In this document: one piece after another, positions 8,557 to 19,426 of the stretch
Layout of the letters: every line of letters begins with the position of its first letter
How positions within the stretch are numbered: the stretch's first letter is position 1
Position numbers and translations under genes: made by a program
Notes under the pieces: generated by a model
Told to the model about the DNA's origin: nothing
The model's input: only the letters and a program-made list of their open reading frames with translations
The model's database searches: none
Origin: Silene noctiflora
Taxonomy: Eukaryota > Streptophyta > Magnoliopsida > Caryophyllales > Caryophyllaceae
Assembly (NCBI GenBank): GCA_009801015.1
Contig: VHZZ01008816.1
Coordinates: 18,153-39,695 of the forward strand
DNA: 21,543 bases
Direction: 5' to 3'

Positions 8557-11500
8557 ATGGAGGCAAGAGTTGGCGTTGAGGCAAGAGTTGGCGTTGGTGG
8601 CGGCAGCGGTGTTGTTATTGAAACCGCAGCTACGCGTAAGCTTTTTCAACAATCTCAATCACAGTTAGGCACTGTTCCTCAGCTTCTCGCCGGTGGCATT
8701 GCCGGCGCTGTTAGTAAAACTTGTACTGCTCCGCTTGCTCGTCTTACTATCCTCTTTCAGGTAATTTAATTTGATTTCTTGTGGTTTTGTTTGTTTGATT
8801 TTGATTATTAATGTATAGAAATCGTTTATTGGGTCTTCGTCTTCAGCTTAAGCTTTTGATTGAGACGTAGGATTTTGTGTGGTAAAAGGGTGATTTTTTA
8901 CAGGAATTTTGATTGGTAATTTGGTAGGAAAATGGCTCGCTAAATTGGTTGCGCTTCTTTTTATTGTGGGTCATTCGGAGACTGTTAAAAATCGGCTCTT
9001 TATTATGGTTTACCCACTTGTGACTTGTGAGTGTCTCACAAAATGACGGAGTTACTCCGTCTGTCACCAAGTGGTCTAAGGATAAAATGGTGAAGTCGGC
9101 TCTTTCCTCCTTGTGGGTGTGACCCACGCGGTCCCGTTTCATGAATTTAACAGGGGATATAATCCTTTGTTTGGTTAGCGGTTTGGGGGCGGATACATTT
9201 CCAATCCTACAACATTCATCATAATCCTCCCATTTGAGTTGATTTGGCCTTGTTCTTTTTGGACTGAAACTAATTGAACTTCTGCTACATGCCTTCGACG
9301 TGTGACACCTTTTAAAACTGTCGAATTAGGGGTATGTTACAAGATATTAGGATTTAGGAACAAAGATAATTGTGTGTTGCATGGGTGAATGAATGGTGGT
9401 TCAAGTAGGGGGACTGGTGCAATGCTATTAGCCTCATTTCGGGGCAATTTATCCCATCGAACTTGAGTGAGGACTGAGGATTTAGAGACTCTTATTGTAT
9501 TACCTTAATTCCTTCACTTGAGTTTCTTCGGGTCATTACACAAAGACTTAATAACATTCAGCTCCTTATTTAAGTTCCCAATTTTCTATACTTCCAACAT
9601 CTCATCTAAGTTACTCCCATTTCTTTTTTCATCCATTGCAGAACAATTGGCCTCTTTGGCCTCTTTCTATACTAAGGGAAAAGAAAGATATCCTTGCATG
9701 TATACTGTCCCATACAATCCCTACTTAAGTACTCCAAAACAGACTCGCGTTAATACTCCTAGCCGGGAGGGAATAATAATGGTCATGTTTCTCTACATAT
9801 AAATTCTGTAAGTCAAGAAGTGGTAGTAGGGGTCGGGGGAAGGCAGAGAAGTGGTGGCTTGGGTGGAGTCTTGTCGACTAATGGTGGGGAAGTGGTCAAT
9901 GTGAAATGAGATTGTGGTGGGATGAGGAATATGACAAGTTAACTGAAGTGAGTGGAGATGGAAAAGAGAACACAGGGTGAGGACGGTTGAGCAAGTATAT
10001 TGTAGTAGCTTAGCTAGATTAATGTTTTGCCAAAATGGAAAAGTAAACAAATGACTTAGAGTCTTAGTCTTTTAGACATACCTAAATGGTAAGTAAACAA
10101 CTGATCGGGATAGAGACAGTAGCCCTTTATACTTTTTTTTTTTTGAGTAAGCTTAGGACTTAAGAGGAGGGAAAAATTTTGAGCAATGGTTTGCCTAGGT
10201 CATGTTAGCCGCCTTTGGTTTGTACTAACAAACAGCGTGATCAATGATCATCATTTATCAGCTGTAAAACAAAATTTGAAATTTGAAGAAGGTACAATGA
10301 AAAGGACCAAACGAATATAAAAAAAAATTCCATGCTTTGGTCATGAATCGTGATTAGTAGACCGTGGACTTTTTCATTTCTGTATATGCAGACTCTTGAT
10401 ATGGAACTTTAGCTTTCTCTATTTGCTTCTTGTCTCGTTTTTATTCACGATTAGAGTGGTTCATGCTTTAATAAATGCTAGTAATAGATTACAAGGCTGG
10501 CTAACGGGGGAGCATAAAAACGGTGAATAGGCCGTAAATTGTGTAAGGCTCCGTTTGGCACAACACTTCAGGTGACTTATTTGATCAAAGTAGCTTATTT
10601 GACCAAAGTTTCAACTACCTGATTTTTTTGCAAGTGTTTGACAAGTTGCTTATTTAGTTAAATAAGCTACCTGAAATGAAATGCTACCTAGAATAACATT
10701 TGAGATTTCAGGTACCTGAAATAAATTATCTTTCCTTTATTATCCCTTCAATATATAATATTAAATAATTATCGTATCCTTTTACGTCATTTTACCAAAA
10801 ATCAGCTACCTTTTCAGATAGTTTGTCAAACAGTTTTTTTATAATCAGTTACCTTTTCAGGTTTCAGTTAGCTTTTCAGGTTTCAGGTAGCTTTTCAGTT
10901 TTCAGCTACCTTTTCAGCTAATTTTACCAAATAGAGCCTAAGAAGAGCATGATTAAGGCCTGATAAGATAATGGTACTTTGTGTACAATATGTTGACTAT
11001 TATGAGGTTTACTTTAGTTCATTCCAATTCGTCTCGTTGAGCCTTTATTCTGTAGTTTTTGGTGGTCATTACAAAATTCGAATACAAATGGGACGTTAAA
11101 TGAAAACGCCGACAGGCGTACAGCCTTAAGTAGCCTTCTAGAGGGAAAATAGCAAATGTTCCATTTTTCTTGTGTCCAGATGGAACACAGATGATCTGGT
11201 ATCTTTTCTCAGGATTGTTTGTTTAATCTTCATGTACTCTTTTGTTGGTCTAAGCTACAGATGCTTGATCAGTAGGCATCCTGTATGCGACATGATGGTT
11301 CTTTTATCTCTCTATGTAAATGTGGCATTGGACGAGAAAATTTTACTGCTATTCTGTAATCTTTAATTGTGTATATACATACATACATACATACTAAGTT
11401 CAAGTCGCTGTTCTTAGTCCCTCTTTCCAAATGAATGAAATGATCCTTACTCATTGTATTAGTAGGTGCAAGGAATGCATGCCGATGTTGCCACATTAGG

Positions 11501-12439
11501 TAAAACTAGCATGTGGCATGAAGCTTCTCGTATTGCTAACGAGGAAGGATTTAGAGCATTTTGGAAGGGAAATCTGGTTACCATCGTTCATCGCCTTCCA
11601 TATTCCTCAGTGAATTTCTATTCTTATGAACGCTACAAGAAGGTTTGTATTATCACTTCATTTGTAGTGGGAACTTGAAATTTTTTTTTTTATATTTATT
11701 GTTATAATGGAGTTTTTTTTTTTTATATTTATTGTTATAATCGAAGTATCTAACCACATTTAGGTCCTTTTTTTTTAGTTTCTGCAGTCAATCCCTAGTC
11801 TCAGTACCAATGGTGAAGATGCCAAAAAGGACGTGTGTGTTCATTTCGTAAGTGGTGGACTTTCGGGCATTACAGCAGCTTCTGCTACATATCCACTGGA
11901 TCTTGTTAGGACGCGCCTTACAGCACAGGTACTTTATCAGCATACTTTGGAATGGAGCTCCTAATTCCGTTTTTTACTGCTCTTTGATGGTAGGTGGAAC
12001 TGTGTTTCGAGATCCTAATGTGCTTGTTTCGAAGTAGTAGTTTGAAATGTCACAAAGATGGAGTTCCCTTATCCCTGTTCATAATTATTTTGGGATATCA
12101 CAGAAGATCTGTTATTTAGTGTACTCCATATAATCAAAGTTGCCGAATAATAATAGAATATGCTATATCGAATACGTGATAAGCTCTTTAGAGTGTGATA
12201 TGAAAATGGTTATAAACTTGTATAATTTTATCCTTCTGCTTATCAATGAAAAAGAAAATATGCGGACTGATGCTATTTGAAAAGTTTTCCTAATATAACA
12301 GGAGTATACAAAATCATGCTAGGAAATGGTAAGAAAACCATTTTTCTTTTAAAATTACGACTTCTTAGCTTAGGATATGGGCAGGCGGGCCTAGGCCACA
12401 ACCTTCACAACTTTATCCTAGTTGTTGTTGTCGTCGTCG

Positions 12440-12479
<40 letters not shown>

Positions 12480-14657
12480 ATAATTACTCCTTTTCAGTGT
12501 TACGGTATCCAAAATATGTTTTTCTTGGACTCTATTCTTCGTGGCAACAGTATCTCTAACAATTATGTCAATATATGTAGAGAAATGCCATTTACTACCG
12601 AGGTATTTCACATGCTCTTCAAACAATATGCAGAGAAGAAGGGTTCCCCGGCTTGTATAAAGGTCTTGGGGCAACATTGATGGTATGTCACTTACTGACC
12701 TTTACCTTGAAATTGCTAACCTACCTTAGTGTCAACGCTTCATATGTATTTCTTGGTGATGCAGGGTGTTGGCCCCAGTATAGCGATAAGTTTTTCAGTT
12801 TACGAGAGCCTACGAACCTATTGGCAGGCTAAAAGGTAAACTCTTAAAACTGTCATCGATCTTTTTAAAATCTTGCTAATCTAAAACTTTCATTGATAGT
12901 GGTGGGTGATTATTGTTAGGCCAAATGATTCCACCATGATGGTTAGCCTTACTTGTGGAAGTCTTTCGGGTGCTGCATCTTCAACAGGTTAGTTGAATCT
13001 GACATCTAAGCCTTTTACTTAGGCATTGACTTTATCATAGGGAAATTGTGGAGTCATCCCTATAAGCATTCTGGAAATCTTTAGAATGTTATTCTAGGAT
13101 TTCATTTTTTTCTGTATCATGCTCACAGCTTAGGTGATCTCCATGATTCTTTCATGTAGTAAGCTTCTCAGTAGGCGACTTTTAACACTCTCACCCATTA
13201 TAGGGGCTTTTGGGAGGGGATTGATCCCCCTAGAGAGGCCAGGTGGGTCGGCCACTCAGGTCACATTTATCTCAGCCACTGGCCCACCAAAAAGAGAGAT
13301 ACGCTATATATCGAGTAGGAGATAATATGGACCATCGTTTGCTATCAGTCTCCCATGGTTTTATCTAATTCTTCGCATCGCATTATGGAAACTTTATATT
13401 TTTTCACGAGCATCAGAAATCGGATAGTTTAGCAATATATTCTCAATACAGAGGTAGCTGTATTACGCTTCTTTTCTCGTGCTTTATCCCCTACCCTATC
13501 TACAATCTAGCCCCTCCTTTAAACTACTTTACCTTAAATGTGGAAGGCTAGCGAATGAGACTCATTCAGATTATCATCATCAGGAACCCTGTTCCTCTTG
13601 TGATTCGGGCCATGTTTTTTTCTTTCGGAGTCCTGTAATTTGCGGCTACCACATCGAGGGACCTACCCTCGAAGTGACTTTATTCGACCATCAACTGAGA
13701 GAGGACAGATTGCGATTTCAGCAAGAGAACCTACCATAGTCGCGAGTCAAGCCAACTAGTCAAACCATCAGTAGACCCTTCATTGATATTTATTCTAATT
13801 TCTTGAACCCTTCAAGTGCGCCGAAGTTCACAGACGTAATACACTTTGACTCGGCGCCTCGATGTTGTGATGCCATGAACCAGATTACACTCTTGAAACA
13901 TTGTTATCATTAGGGTCCTCTTAATGAGTCAATGCACTGTTTATAATCTCTTTAATTTACTTTCTAGATTTTTGTAGCCTTTGAGCGAGCATCTTCTATA
14001 AAGGCTCTCTTGGTACCTCAAAGTTAATACTCGTTCTATCCCATTTGTGTTCCATTTTGATTAGAAGTCATATTTAAGAATTAATTTTGAAATAGATAGT
14101 CAGATAGATACTGCTTTACCCGGTGTTAGCTAGGAGGGTTTATTCTGAAATGCATTTATTTTATAAGATACGGAGTAAAGAAAATGATCAATTAAGTAGA
14201 AATAGCTGGAGTAACATTTCTCCACTGACTCGATGGCCTCTGCAAATTGGAGGGTGGAGGAATAGCATTTACTTAGCCTCACCCCTATGAAAGCTGCGTC
14301 ATGAACTGTTTTGAATGACTACTACGTCACAATTTTAAGAAATACGAAACCAGTTTAAGCCTTTGCTTTATCGCATTGAAACTTGAATCAGAAATTACGT
14401 TGCTACTTTATATTATTTGTGTATTACACATTTCAGTTACCTTTCCATTGGATCTTGTGAGACGAAGAATGCAATTGGAAGGAGCAGGTGGGCAGGCTCG
14501 AGTCTATAAGAGCGGCCTTAGTGCATTTGGACATATATTCCGGATGGAAGGCTTACGCGGCCTCTACAGGGGTATCCTACCAGAATACTACAAGGTTGTT
14601 CCAGGAGTTGGTATTGCATTTATGACGTACGAGATGATGAAGTCGCTACTGTCATGA
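8557..14657 (+). CDS. Mitochondrial carrier family protein (solute carrier, plant B-like clade), seven exons, 330 aa
   Basis: Exons: 8557-8760, 11466-11642, 11779-11928, 12581-12682, 12765-12835, 12920-12987, 14437-14657. All borders are GT..AG and sum to 993 nt, or 330 codons plus stop. Three carrier repeats are visible: TAPLARLTILFQ (57-68) with EGFRAFWKGN; YPLDLVRTRL (165-174) with EGFPGLYKGLG; FPLDLVRRRM (260-269) with EGLRGLYRGI. The P-x-D-x-x-R signature is complete in repeats 2 and 3, while repeat 1 has A61 in the acidic position. Six inner-membrane helices are expected. There is no EF-hand extension. The protein resembles, from memory, the Arabidopsis group of At3g53940 and At2g37890; the substrate is not deducible, with nucleotide- or CoA-type substrates a family-level guess. 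The start is backed by the conserved EARVGV N-terminus and a CCAATGG context. Confidence 0.93.
8560..8595 (+). repeat. Exact 18-bp coding duplication at the carrier N-terminus
   Basis: GAGGCAAGAGTTGGCGTT occurs twice head to tail directly after the start codon, giving MEARVGVEARVGV. Carriers of this clade that I recall have a single EARVGV. The copies are identical at every base, so the duplication is recent or conserved by conversion. It keeps the frame. Confidence 0.85.
8761..10543 (+). other. Intron 1 of the carrier gene, left part
   Basis: Intron 1 spans 8761-11465 (2705 bp), starting GTAATT. This part holds no supported exon. GGCCTTGTTCTTTTTGGACTGAA at about 9246-9268 resembles the end of the Tourist-like family at 4119-4467, but no partner end was found. 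The stretch near 9010-9130 has CACTTGTGAC-type words in both orientations and may be the remains of a Mutator-like MITE. Confidence 0.5.
10547..10938. mobile_element. Tourist-like (PIF/Harbinger) MITE in intron 1 of the carrier gene, 392 bp
   Basis: The left end GGCTCCGTTTGGCACAAC and the reverse complement of the right end, GGCTCTATTTGGTAAAAT, are inverted repeats of the GGSYCTGTTTGG Tourist type. TAA flanks both sides (10544-10546, 10939-10941), fitting the 3-bp target preference. The right half carries repeated CAGCTACCTTTTCAG-like words. No coding capacity. Confidence 0.75.
11371..11395. repeat. (ATAC)n microsatellite in intron 1
   Basis: ATACATACATACATACATAC-type repeat about 70 bp before the intron 1 acceptor. 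Confidence 0.85.
11681..11742. repeat. Tandem duplication of a T-run plus ATATTTATTGTTATAAT in intron 2
   Basis: Two units, each a T-run followed by ATATTTATTGTTATAAT, lie back to back with GGAG or CGAAG after them. They are inside the 136-bp intron 2 and enlarge its U-rich part, just before the acceptor region. Confidence 0.8.
12419..12479. repeat. (GTT)n microsatellite in intron 3
   Basis: About 60 bp of GTT units with a GTCGTCGTC interruption near the left end. It produces meaningless poly-valine and poly-threonine frames on the two strands. Confidence 0.95.
12988..14436 (+). other. Intron 6 of the carrier gene, 1449 bp, unidentified insert-like DNA
   Basis: It starts GTTAGT and ends TTTCAG. 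The part from about 13110 to 13880 is less AT-rich than the other introns and carries two open frames of 63 and 86 codons with no family resemblance I can see. No inverted ends or target duplication were found. One TACGGAGTA 9-mer lies at 14169-14177. Confidence 0.5.
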
Positions 14658-15453
14658 AGCAAGTCAGCCTAACAATAGAACATTTTGAATGTACAGATTG
14701 ACTGCTTAGCATAGAGTTCAACCGATGGCACTATTTTTTTTCACTCAGCGTTTTTGCTTTTGCAATAGCGGAAGCTGTAAGGGGATTAGATGTATGCAAT
14801 CTCGTAGTCCCAGTAGGCCAGTATCATCAAAACAATTAATCGTTAGTATCATTATGTCATATTTTGATGATTTGACATCATAACAGTTTTGTTGTTTCGA
14901 TTAATTTGTATAAACAGGCCGTGTTGAGTCGTGTTGCACTGATTTGATATTTTAGACATTTGACATTTTCTTACTGTACAGTTACCATTGCCTTCATGCT
15001 TTCTTTTTTCTGGTTAATGAATGATGCTATTGATTGAGACGGAGAAAATACGAGTTCGCTCCCTGGCCCATTTTGTTGCATAAACAATTAAACATCACAT
15101 CTATGCAAAAGAGAACTAATAGAATAAACTAAAAATATATTCCAAGGATAATAAATGATAGTCTCCAAATAGGTCGATATTTATTTTATGAATATAATAT
15201 GTGTCGATCAATTACGGAAGTAATTTATTTACGTGTTAAATTGGAGAAGATCATTTTAAGCATCTAAATTTAATCCCAAAGAATGTGTTCTACTTTGCAC
15301 AAAAAAGCAGTCAAGTCTTAAAAAAAAATCCCTTTTCCTTAAAAAAACAACTAAAAATGACTTATAATTGGTTGGCCAAGGACATATTGATGCTAGGTGT
15401 TCATGAATCTCATGCCTTTGTCCCACATCTAATTCAATGGCATCATAATATAT
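14658..15453. other. 3' flank of the carrier gene, no gene recognised
   Basis: The first 200-400 bp should contain the 3' untranslated region and poly(A) site of the carrier gene; no single signal stands out. The rest is AT-rich and featureless to my reading. Confidence 0.4.
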
Positions 15454-15455
15454 TA

Positions 15456-15490
15456 CTCCCTCCGTTCTAATGAGTTGTTATTTATGAGTA
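15456..15490 (+). mobile_element. Solo Stowaway terminal inverted repeat
   Basis: CTCCCTCCGTTCTAATGAG preceded by TA is the canonical left end of a Stowaway MITE. No matching right end occurs within the next few hundred bases, so this is a truncated copy. Confidence 0.5.
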
Positions 15491-15596
15491 TTTTTTATAC
15501 GGAAATTAAGATTATGAATTTGTCTGGAATCTATGTAATAATTAGGCGCTAAATTTTAATCGGGTAATTAGTTCCTTGATGATAGGTTTGACATAA

Positions 15597-15740
15597 CAGT
15601 AAGTCTTGTGAGAGACCGTCTTTCACTAATTTAGTGAGAGACATAATAGGAAAACAGAAAAAGCAATGGGTCCCTCACCCCATCATGTGAGAGGTCTCTC
15701 AATAATGCTATTGAGAGACCGTCTCTCAGAAGTTTTTGTG
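15597..15740. mobile_element. Mutator-like MITE, 144 bp, with 9-bp target duplication
   Basis: The flanks are TTGACATAA at 15588-15596 and 15741-15749, identical over 9 bp. The ends CAGTAAGTCTTGTGAGAGAC and CACAAAAACTTCTGAGAGAC (reverse complement of the right) align base for base without gaps, and further GAGAGACC words follow. Non-coding. It resembles the 6520-6723 element in target length and in its GTGAGAG-type words. Confidence 0.75.
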
Positions 15741-15750
15741 TTGACATAAA

Positions 15751-15903
15751 GAGTAATGATTACTGAGTAGATGTTTTATTCTCATAATCATTACCCATGG
15801 GGGAGGGTGGGTAATGTATTACCCCTTCATGAGAGTAATAGATTCGGGAGGTGAATAATTACTCTCATACCAAGCATGAAAAATGCTCCTTACATATCAC
15901 TCC
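15751..15903. repeat. Imperfect foldback element
   Basis: It starts GAGTAATGATTACTGAG and ends with a loosely complementary GATATCACTC-type border. Inner words such as CTCATAATCATTACCC and GGGTAATG...TACCCC pair across the middle. No target duplication was found, so borders and class are tentative. It abuts the right flank of the Mutator-like MITE. Confidence 0.35.
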
Positions 15904-16257
15904 CCTATTTATTTTCCCTTTTTTACCCTCAATCCAAGCAAGCCCTATAGTAGAATTATCTATCTATTCCTTGTGAGTTATCACTTCCTTTTTACCCTTC
16001 TTCAAACCCGTTTACAGATCAATGACAAGGGTAGTATTGTCAATTACTTATTTCGATAAAAGAAAAAAACTTGTCAAATATTGAAGTAGGTAACTACAAA
16101 CAAATAATTACTGGCCATCACGGATAGTACAAAATATTACAGATGAGTGTATTTTAGACTTTCAGTAATATATACATTAATTAAAAATATTACGGATTAA
16201 GAAGTGCCCAATAGTGTTTCTTTAAGACCGTTTTATAGGAAAATTAGTGTGTATCAA

Positions 16258-16535
16258 AAGACTCGTTTGGTTGCTCAACCAATTCATGAGATTCATGAGA
16301 ATTTTAGAATCCCATGAATTGTGATTTTTAGAGTTGTTTGATTGAGAGCTTCCAACTCCTCCTACATGATGGGGGGCGACCCCCCTATACTAATTGAAAA
16401 CTCTTAGGAAACCAATTTCAACGTGACAACCAAACGTGTTTCTGCAATTCATGTGAATTTTAATGTAGGAATTAAAATCATGTGTTTTACAAATTAAAAC
16501 ATGAATTTAATTTCTCTAAGAACAAAACGAGATTT
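16258..16535. repeat. Possible inverted-repeat element with CGTTTGGTTG ends
   Basis: CTCGTTTGGTTGCTC near 16262 has two candidate partners: CAACCAAACG near 16427 and GAACAAAACGAG near 16521. Inner CATGAATT words recur in both orientations. The mating end is ambiguous and there is no target duplication, so this is only a probable MITE relic. Confidence 0.35.
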
Positions 16536-16738
16536 TATACATTAGAACAAAGAAAGTAGCAATTAGTGGACTATATACAACAAGTTGTATACATTTGGTA
16601 ATATAAATTTGAAGTTTTATAACAAAGGATTTGAGCTTGATAAAGCATCTTAGCGCCTTCATAAAAAAAATTTAACTCAAAATATTATATTGAAACCCAA
16701 AAATAATACATATGAACTCAATAAGATTTTCATTTTAA

Positions 16739-17126
16739 GAGTAAATTATCAATAACTCCCTTTTAAAATTTACTTTTTAAAATTTACTCCCTTTTTTAAA
16801 AAAAAAAAAGTTTAAAAATTACACCCAAAGTAATACAAAAATTTAAAAATTGCTCCCAAACCCCTATTTTTACATTTTTATGACAAAAATACCCCTAAGT
16901 TTTTATTCTCGTATGACGAATATAATGGTCGATTTTGGGTGGGGGATTGTGGTGGTTGACCGTGGAGTCCTTGGGTGGTAGAAGGGTGGGTAGAGTTATA
17001 ATGGAGTTCAATTTTTGTCATAAAAATGCAAAAATATGGGTTTTGGAGCAATTTTTAAATTTTTGCTATATTATGGGTGTAATTTTAAAAATTGTATTTT
17101 AAAAGAGAGTTATTGATAATTTACTC
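16739..17126. mobile_element. Foldback element with long terminal inverted repeats, 388 bp
   Basis: The left arm (16739-16890) begins GAGTAAATTATCAATAACTC. The right arm (17126 back to 17011) reads the same 20 bases on the minus strand, and both continue through TTTAAAAATTGCTCC to TTTTTATGACAAAAAT. The left arm carries a short internal duplication and an A-run absent from the right. A GGGTGGG-rich middle separates the arms. Long arms and a small core suggest a Mutator-like foldback MITE, but no flanking duplication could be fixed. Confidence 0.65.
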
Positions 17127-18640
17127 GTCACAAATGAGAATTGCCCTTTTTTTGGATGTTAGTATAATTTATGACCCCATCAACGAATTTTTTACGTTTA
17201 TTCTAAGAGCATATTTTAAGAGAACAATTGATAACATATTTTCGTTATTATTTCAAAAAAATGGTAATGATAATTATTTGATCTTTAAATTTCTCATTTG
17301 AGAATCATGAGAATTTTTGTGTTCATATGGTCCGGAATGCACTTCAATTTATGAGTTTATTTATCGTTTCTATAAATAATACGGAGTAATTTGGATGAAA
17401 CCTAATTTCAAGTTTAAGCAAGATGATAGGATGAGACACGGAAATGGGAACCGAGAATTCGAAACCACAAATATTTAGCATTCTTTAATAGACACGGTGC
17501 TGCCTCCTGCCTCTAAGCTAAGTGTACTATGAGATTCAGGAATAACAACACAATTTTGTAACATAACATAATCTTAATCTTAGTGCTTCCTTATGGCAGA
17601 CTATCTCAAACTACTTTAGAACCCGCGTAATGCGCGGTATTTATAGAGTTTTTCTTTTTGTATTACGATGAAACTTTATTTTGATATATATAATATTAAT
17701 ATGACTTAGCACTTGTCGTTTCGAGTCATTTTGGGTCACTTCAAGTTATTGAGATCGGTTTAATTATGAGTCGGCTCTTTTCGGGTTGGGTCACCTCGGG
17801 TCGGGTCAACATTAAGTCATACAATGTTCGGGTCAGGTCGGATTAATTCGGGTTTCGGATCGTATTCGGGTCAAGTAAGTTCGGGTCATTTTCGGGTCTC
17901 GACTCAGCTTTTTCGGATCAGGTCATTCGGATCTGACCCATTTTACCAGGCGAGTAATCGTAAATTATCATTCTATCAATCCATGATGCTCATACTTTAA
18001 GGAGTTTAAGGCAATCTTTAAATGGTTCGAACTCGAGACCCAAATACAATTGATTAGCCAATTGTGGAGCTAGTTTGTCGACAAATATTACCATTCTGTA
18101 TCATCCCCTTTCAAACCTTCGTTCTATTCTTAGGAAGGACGTCCTTGGGGTCGTCATCCCACGCCTTTTAGCTAATTAGTTTTATTTTCAGAATTCGTCT
18201 CCTCTATTATACCAAAGGAGAAATCATATTCTTCGAAGTTTATAGGTTAACCCACAAGATTTAGCACTCAACGACTCTTTTTCAAAAATAGGTTCTTAGT
18301 AGGATTTTATGCGTTTTCATTTATATTGTGAATTACTTATTTGATTTAATAGAAAGACAAGTATGATTCTTCATTAAAAAATGGACAAGAATAAACATCA
18401 AAAAATCATTTCCTGATTCTCAATCAAAGCAATCAAAGATTCAATTAGGTATGTAGGAGAATTGGACAAATCAGAAATCTGTGGCAAATAGACTAGGTTA
18501 TTAGGGTTGTCTTCCTTTGCTAAAAAAAAAACCAACCATCATCAATGGTATCCATTTTGGCAACTTAAAAAGCATCACAATTTCAAATCTAATAGGGTGT
18601 TTCAATAGGTTCTCGGAACACGGTTCTTAATAACTTTTGT
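17127..18640. other. Intergenic DNA with a TCGGGT-rich tract
   Basis: No gene recognised. At about 17622-17640 an imperfect palindrome, ACCCGCGTAATGCGCGGT, is seen. From about 17715 to 17945 the DNA is rich in TCGGGTC and GGGTCA words, ending near GATCTGACCCATTTTACC. It recalls the arms of the hAT MITE at 5734-6376, but I could not define both ends. A TACGGAGTA 9-mer is at 17380-17388. Confidence 0.4.
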
Positions 18641-18647
18641 GTCAAGT

Positions 18648-18770
18648 AGATGTTAACGGGTATAGTTGGAATTCTTGGAAAAGTTATAAGAGGGGATGTT
18701 CATGATATGGTTTAAATTTCGTTAACAACAAATTCGTCGTTGTAGCACCTCCAAACCAAAAAAATAAAAA
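18648..18770 (+). mobile_element. Diverged SINE copy at the head of duplication unit 1
   Basis: This aligns with the better preserved copy at 19314. Its A-box region is GGGTATAGTTGGAA and its B-box region ATGGTTTAAATTTCG, both degraded, with an ACAAATTCGTCGTTGTAGCA block and an A-rich tail. It was presumably copied along with the rest of the unit. Confidence 0.55.
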
Positions 18771-19313
18771 TAAAAAAAACTTTTGAGGTTATCAAGAATT
18801 GAATATTTCATGAAAGCCGTTACACAATTTAGTTTGTACCGGCGTGAAATATTTACCTCTAGTAAGTTAATTACTTTTGAAATTCACTATTTCGAAATCA
18901 TTTCAGATTTTCAATCACACTCTATCCTATTCTGAAAATATGTAAACCACGTTTATTAGTTATTACTCAATGTGCGATATATTATGAAAGCCCGACTACT
19001 AATTTTGAGATCATGACTACTGCCTTGGTGAGGATCATCTATCTCATTTTTGTATCTCATCTTTTATCTTGCTCATTACTTCTTTGACACATAATCATAT
19101 ATTATAGAAAGACCGTATAACTCACATTAAATGGATGATGTATCCGAAGCTAAAGGTGATAAAAAACACAAAATGGAGCACGAAGTGATTGATAAAACAC
19201 AAAATGGGGCACGAAAGCAAGCTAGAGAATCCGCTCTCAGAAAACCAACCTTTAATACTTTATTTGAGTATTGTACCAAGGATGATCCTCAGGAATTAAA
19301 CTTTGCGTAAAGC

Positions 19314-19426
19314 AGATGTCAACTAGCATAGTTGGTAAAGTAATTATAGTGTATTTATAACTTGGTTCAAATCCCGTCAATAACAAATTCGTCCTTGTAA
19401 CTCCCACCAACCCAAGAAAAAAGGAA
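19314..19426 (+). mobile_element. tRNA-derived SINE at the head of duplication unit 2
   Basis: A box CTAGCATAGTTGGTAAAG (19323-19340) and B box GGTTCAAATCC (19364-19374) are close to tRNA consensus and properly spaced. The 3' part reads ACAAATTCGTCCTTGTAACT and ends in CCCAAGAAAAAAGG, an A-rich tail. It is the best-preserved pol III promoter in the window. It sits exactly at the join of the two units. Confidence 0.7.

Noticed and set aside
12277-12677. Frames ending in poly-valine or poly-threonine
   Set aside because: Created by the (GTT)n microsatellite in intron 3. The minus-strand frame also runs antisense over carrier exon 4.
13134-13739. Two frames inside intron 6 of the carrier gene
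   Set aside because: Carrier exons 6 and 7 join in phase without them, and neither resembles a known family.
18024-18042. GGTTCGAACTC, a B-box-like word
   Set aside because: No A box at the right distance on that strand and no tRNA-like fold, so neither a tRNA gene nor a SINE is called.
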